From: Pedobacter jejuensis
GTDB taxonomy: Bacteria; Bacteroidota; Bacteroidia; Sphingobacteriales; Sphingobacteriaceae
Length of the DNA: 64,000 nucleotides
Direction: 5' to 3'
Assembly (NCBI RefSeq): GCF_003725795.1
Contig: NZ_RBEE01000044.1
Coordinates: 1 to 64,000 of the forward strand
A program made the position numbers and the translations under genes. The notes under the pieces are model-generated. The model was not told where the DNA came from and did not search any database. It was given only the letters and a program-made list of their open reading frames with translations. Of the stretch, positions 60,556 to 64,000 are shown piece by piece (within the stretch, counting starts at the first letter, position 1; the number at the start of each line of letters is the position of its first letter).

Positions 60556-63522
60556 TTAAAATCCAACGTTTAAGCCTAATGTATATGTTCTTGGTCTAGG
60601 ATAAAGATTGTAATCAATACCTGTTACTAATTCAGGATCGAGCCCTTTGTATTTAGATACGACAAAAACATTTTGGCAGTTTGCTGAAATACGCATAGTA
60701 GTATTTCCATTTTTAGATAATTTGCCAACATTATATGCCAGCCCTAAATTATCCATTTTAAGAAACGATGCGTTTTTAATATAATAATCGCTTAAATATT
60801 GAGTACCTGTAAAGCCTGTATTTAATAAATCGCTACTGGCATTGTTCAATACCCCTACTGAAGTTAAAATATTTGATTTAATGCCATAGTTTGATGCAAC
60901 ATTATCATAAATGTAGTTACCAATATTTGCTCTTAAAACAGTATTGATTGTCCATTTTTTATAACTAAAGGACGTGTTGAAACCAAAAGTGAAATCTGGA
61001 TTAGGTGATTTATAAAAATACTGATCATCCGGGGTAATTGCGCCGTCTCCATTCAAATCTGCATAAACACCTTCAAGTGGTTTACCATCGCTATTATATA
61101 CTTGTTTGTACACAAAATATGAACCCGGAATTTGATTAACTGCGTTGTATTTTAAATGCACACCAGTTCCACCAGTAATGTCACCAGCATCAATTTTAAA
61201 ACCAGAATTTGGGTTCAATGTTAGGTTAGTAACCTTTCTTCTATTGTAGGCAGCATTAATTCCAAAATCCCAAGTGATGTTGTCAGATTTGATTGCTACA
61301 AAGTTTAAACTAGCCTCAGCACCTCTTACATCCATATTACCAACATTTGTTGTTAATACGTTGCTAAAGTTTGTTCCCACTGGTATGGTAACCGTACTTA
61401 ATAAGTCTTTGGTTTTTTTGTAATAAACATCTACACTACCGTACAATCTTCCTTGTAAAAAACCGTAATCTAAACCAGCATTGTAGGTGGTTGTCGATTC
61501 CCATTTTAAATCTGGATCATACCCCGCAGGTGCATAATAGTTATAGAAAGTATTACCAATTTGGTATTGACCAGTATTAGTATTAGCATAATATTTAGAT
61601 AAGTAATCATAGTTACCAATACCATCTTTATTACCGGTTTCACCATAACTTAATCTTAGTTTTAAGTCTGATACCACTTTGCTATCCTTCAAGAAATTTT
61701 CGCCGATAATTTTCCATGTAAAACCAACTGAAGGAAAATAGCCCCAACGATTGTTTTCAGCAAATTTTGAAGAAGCATCGGCACGCATTGTACCAGATAA
61801 AATATATTTATCAGCTAACGTGTAAACAAATCTTCCATAATAAGAAAGCAATTTATTACGTTCAACCGACAAAGGGAAAACTGGAGTTACTAGTGCGACA
61901 CCTGTACCTGTATAATTGGTAAAATAGTACAAAGTAGTAGAGTTATCATAATAACCGTAACCACCAGTTACATCAAATCTACTTCGGATACTTTCTACAG
62001 TATGTGCATAATTTAAATAAAATTCAGAAAATTTATCATTACCTGTTCTAAGTGCACGAGAAAACGACCCTTGAGTAGAGGCACTTTGCGCTGCAAACGT
62101 AGGCACACTAATAGCACCATAACCTTTAGATACATCATAACCTAAATTTAAATTGGCATGCAATTCTGGTAAGAAATGGAAAGAATAATCAAATTTTGCA
62201 TTACCAACGCTCCTAGCCGCATGGCCATTGTTATCTTGTAATCTAATTAAGCCAACCGGATTACGCGGTGCATTAGGGTTGGGAACCATATCTACTCCAG
62301 TTCCTTGAGTCCACTCATAATAGTTACCATATTTATTAGCAACATTAACTGGCTGAGTTGGGTCAAATTGGATAGCATTGCTGATAGCACCTGAGTTTGC
62401 AAAATGCGAATCTGTTAATGTACCTTTTAAATTTAAATCAACTTTTAAATGATCTTTAAATAATCTTGGCGATAAAGTGATTGACCCTGTTCCGCGTTTA
62501 AGTTTATCAGTAATCAATAACCCATCTTGATCTAAATAACCAGCAGAAACACGGTAAGGAACACCTTTAAATGAACCTGCAATACTCAAATTGTTATCAG
62601 TAGTGAAAGCTCGTTGATAAATTTCATCTTGCCAATCCGTATTTGCTGAACCCAATAATGCCTTTTGACTTGCACTGCCATTAGCATTTACATAAGCACG
62701 TACTTGATCTGCAGAAAGCACATCAACTTTCTTTATTACAGTCGCAATTGAGTTATTTGTACTGAAGTTAATTACTGGCACACCAGATCCACCCTTTTTA
62801 GTGGTAACCAAAATTACCCCATTTGATGCTCTGGAGCCATAGATTGCGGTTGCATTCGCATCCTTTAAAACAGTGAATGTCTCAATATCGTTAGGATTAA
62901 TTAATGAAAGCGGACTTGGTGCATTATCAATTGTATTTCCGCTGAAAGGGACTCCATCAATTACAATTAAAGGATCGTTACTAGCATTTAGTGAAGCACC
63001 ACCACGAATGCGGATCGTACTACCTACACCAGGCTGACCACTATTCGAGATTACATTTACACCAGCAACTTTACCTTGGATTAATTGTTCTGGAGTTGTG
63101 ATAGCCCCTTTTTGGAAATCTTTCGATCCAACTGTGGTAATAGAACCTGTTAGGTTTTTCTTCTCTGCAGTGCCGTAACCGATAACTACAACTTCATTTA
63201 ATTTTTGTGCATCGGGAGTTAATTGGAAATTAGCTGTTGCATTTGCAGTAACGTTTACTGCTTTTTCCAACGTTTGGTAACCGATAAAACTGGCAGATAA
63301 GGTTAAGGACCCATTTGTTAATCCTGTCAATTTGAAGTTACCGTTTCCATCCGTAGATGTACTTCTGGTTGTTCCTTTAACTAAAATGGAAGCACCAGGT
63401 AATGGTTGGCCGGTTTCATCAAGCACGGTACCGGATACAGACCCGGTTTGTGCTTTTACGATTAATGCTGTAAAAACTAATAGCACTAAAAGCCCCTGTT
63501 TTAGCAGGTAAAATACTTTCAT
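60556..63522 (-). CDS. SusC-family TonB-dependent maltodextrin transporter
   Basis: The 988-residue protein has a signal peptide (1-24), a CarboxypepD_reg-like domain (about 27-105, SVSGTVLDETGQPLPGASIL), a plug with VVIGYGTAEKKNLTGSITTV, IRGGASLNASNDPLIVIDGV and TVLKDANATAIYGSRASNGV, and a long barrel ending LGLNVGF. It lacks the STN domain present in the 41747-45088 SusC, so it is not tied to ECF/FecR signalling. Palindromic operators 283-342 bp upstream suggest control by a one-component regulator. It is the first gene of the starch locus. Confidence 0.95.
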   Translation of the reverse strand: MKVFYLLKQGLLVLLVFTALIVKAQTGSVSGTVLDETGQPLPGASILVKGTTRSTSTDGNGNFKLTGLTNGSLTLSASFIGYQTLEKAVNVTANATANFQLTPDAQKLNEVVVIGYGTAEKKNLTGSITTVGSKDFQKGAITTPEQLIQGKVAGVNVISNSGQPGVGSTIRIRGGASLNASNDPLIVIDGVPFSGNTIDNAPSPLSLINPNDIETFTVLKDANATAIYGSRASNGVILVTTKKGGSGVPVINFSTNNSIATVIKKVDVLSADQVRAYVNANGSASQKALLGSANTDWQDEIYQRAFTTDNNLSIAGSFKGVPYRVSAGYLDQDGLLITDKLKRGTGSITLSPRLFKDHLKVDLNLKGTLTDSHFANSGAISNAIQFDPTQPVNVANKYGNYYEWTQGTGVDMVPNPNAPRNPVGLIRLQDNNGHAARSVGNAKFDYSFHFLPELHANLNLGYDVSKGYGAISVPTFAAQSASTQGSFSRALRTGNDKFSEFYLNYAHTVESIRSRFDVTGGYGYYDNSTTLYYFTNYTGTGVALVTPVFPLSVERNKLLSYYGRFVYTLADKYILSGTMRADASSKFAENNRWGYFPSVGFTWKIIGENFLKDSKVVSDLKLRLSYGETGNKDGIGNYDYLSKYYANTNTGQYQIGNTFYNYYAPAGYDPDLKWESTTTYNAGLDYGFLQGRLYGSVDVYYKKTKDLLSTVTIPVGTNFSNVLTTNVGNMDVRGAEASLNFVAIKSDNITWDFGINAAYNRRKVTNLTLNPNSGFKIDAGDITGGTGVHLKYNAVNQIPGSYFVYKQVYNSDGKPLEGVYADLNGDGAITPDDQYFYKSPNPDFTFGFNTSFSYKKWTINTVLRANIGNYIYDNVASNYGIKSNILTSVGVLNNASSDLLNTGFTGTQYLSDYYIKNASFLKMDNLGLAYNVGKLSKNGNTTMRISANCQNVFVVSKYKGLDPELVTGIDYNLYPRPRTYTLGLNVGF

Positions 63523-63766
63523 ATTCGAAGCTCGTTTAAGTATAAAAATTTGGTTAAATATTATAGTGATTTACACATAGGCCTAATTTACAGCACTTAA
63601 TGGTAATTCAAAATTTATTTAAAAAATATATTTATGGCACTTCATAAGCATATAATTCGGAGAAAAAATATAGCCTCTTTAGAAATTTTCCGATAAACAT
63701 ATTTGCATAGATTAATTTTTAATTAATTGATTTTCAGATATTTATAAAAGTAAAAATCGATTTTAA

Positions 63767-63783
63767 AGTGTAAATATTACACT
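63767..63783. promoter_or_regulatory. 17-bp palindrome upstream of the starch susC
   Basis: AGTGTAA (63767-63773) and TTACACT (63777-63783) are perfect inverted halves around ATA. It lies between the twin operators and the susC start. Confidence 0.45.
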
Positions 63784-63804
63784 AAGCCATTTTTTGATGT
63801 TTTT

Positions 63805-63820
63805 TCGGGAACGTTCCCGA
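63805..63820. promoter_or_regulatory. LacI-type operator, proximal copy
   Basis: TCGGGAACGTTCCCGA is a perfect 16-bp palindrome with a central CG step, the usual form of LacI-family operators. It is 283 bp upstream of the susC start codon. Confidence 0.7.
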
Positions 63821-63848
63821 CGATTCTTAGAGAATTTAGGAATAATTT

Positions 63849-63864
63849 TCGGGAACGTTCCCGA
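63849..63864. promoter_or_regulatory. LacI-type operator, distal copy
   Basis: The same TCGGGAACGTTCCCGA palindrome recurs 44 bp from the first. The matching block extends to TTTTCGGGAACGTTCCCGAC with GATTCT close behind in both copies. The rest of 63523-64000 is very AT-rich and shows no gene. Confidence 0.7.
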
Positions 63865-64000
63865 CAGATTCTCGAAATTCTGCCTAAAATACACTAAGTG
63901 ATGAATTTTTTTGTTCAAAAATAGCTATCAAAAAGTCGAAAAAATTTATGGTTTTTGGGGTGATTTTGACGTAGAATTACGCATGATAATTTTAGACTCC

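Overview
The window looks like chromosomal DNA of a Bacteroidota bacterium, most likely Sphingobacteriaceae and close to Pedobacter. The support is AT-rich DNA, several SusC/SusD pairs, an ECF sigma/FecR pair, DUF2723 membrane proteins, lipoproteins with Cys-Lys-Lys after the lipobox, and promoters of the Bacteroidetes form TTTG-N19-TAnnTTTG. The genus is an inference from gene content; no rRNA operon is present to confirm it.

Region 1 (1-6.2 kb) is accessory DNA. It holds a type IIG restriction-methylation enzyme that runs off the left edge, an Abi_2/AbiF-type HEPN protein, an unrecognised 142-residue protein and a tyrosine integrase. This looks like a defence cargo next to the integrase of an integrative element. 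Immediately 3' of the AbiF gene lies a short unit with a perfect promoter, a two-part hairpin and an intrinsic terminator: a strong candidate for an AbiF-associated non-coding RNA of about 83 nt. A second promoter-to-terminator unit of about 160 nt follows it.

Region 2 (6.7-40 kb) is mostly core genome: a CBS-domain protein, an M28 peptidase, TerC, a polyprenyl diphosphate synthase, two alpha/beta hydrolases, YpdA with a persulfide-dioxygenase/rhodanese protein, asparaginase, TatD, two FKBP isomerases, a DHH phosphoesterase, a TonB-dependent siderophore receptor, NDP kinase, RecF with a DUF721/DciA-like partner, a TPR protein, Pth, L25, PRPP synthetase, tRNA-Gln, two tandem DUF2723 (GT117-like) proteins, AccA, and an S10 carboxypeptidase gene interrupted by one in-frame stop. 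Repeats fill the gaps, including three 152-bp units and two 111-bp units at 13.0-13.7 kb.

Region 3 (40-47.3 kb) is an ECF sigma / FecR / STN-SusC / SusD unit, so it is probably under cell-surface signalling control. A 179-bp palindromic repeat separates the sigma gene from fecR.

Region 4 (47.4-64 kb) is a complete starch/maltodextrin utilisation locus on the minus strand: SusC, SusD, SusE-like, a SusA-like GH13, beta-phosphoglucomutase, GH65 phosphorylase, a second GH13, an MFS transporter and a surface GH13 lipoprotein. The expected route is capture and cutting of starch at the surface, uptake by SusCD, hydrolysis in the periplasm, MFS import of maltose, then phosphorolysis and conversion to glucose-6-phosphate. 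Two identical 16-bp palindromes with a central CG sit upstream of susC and look like LacI-family operators.
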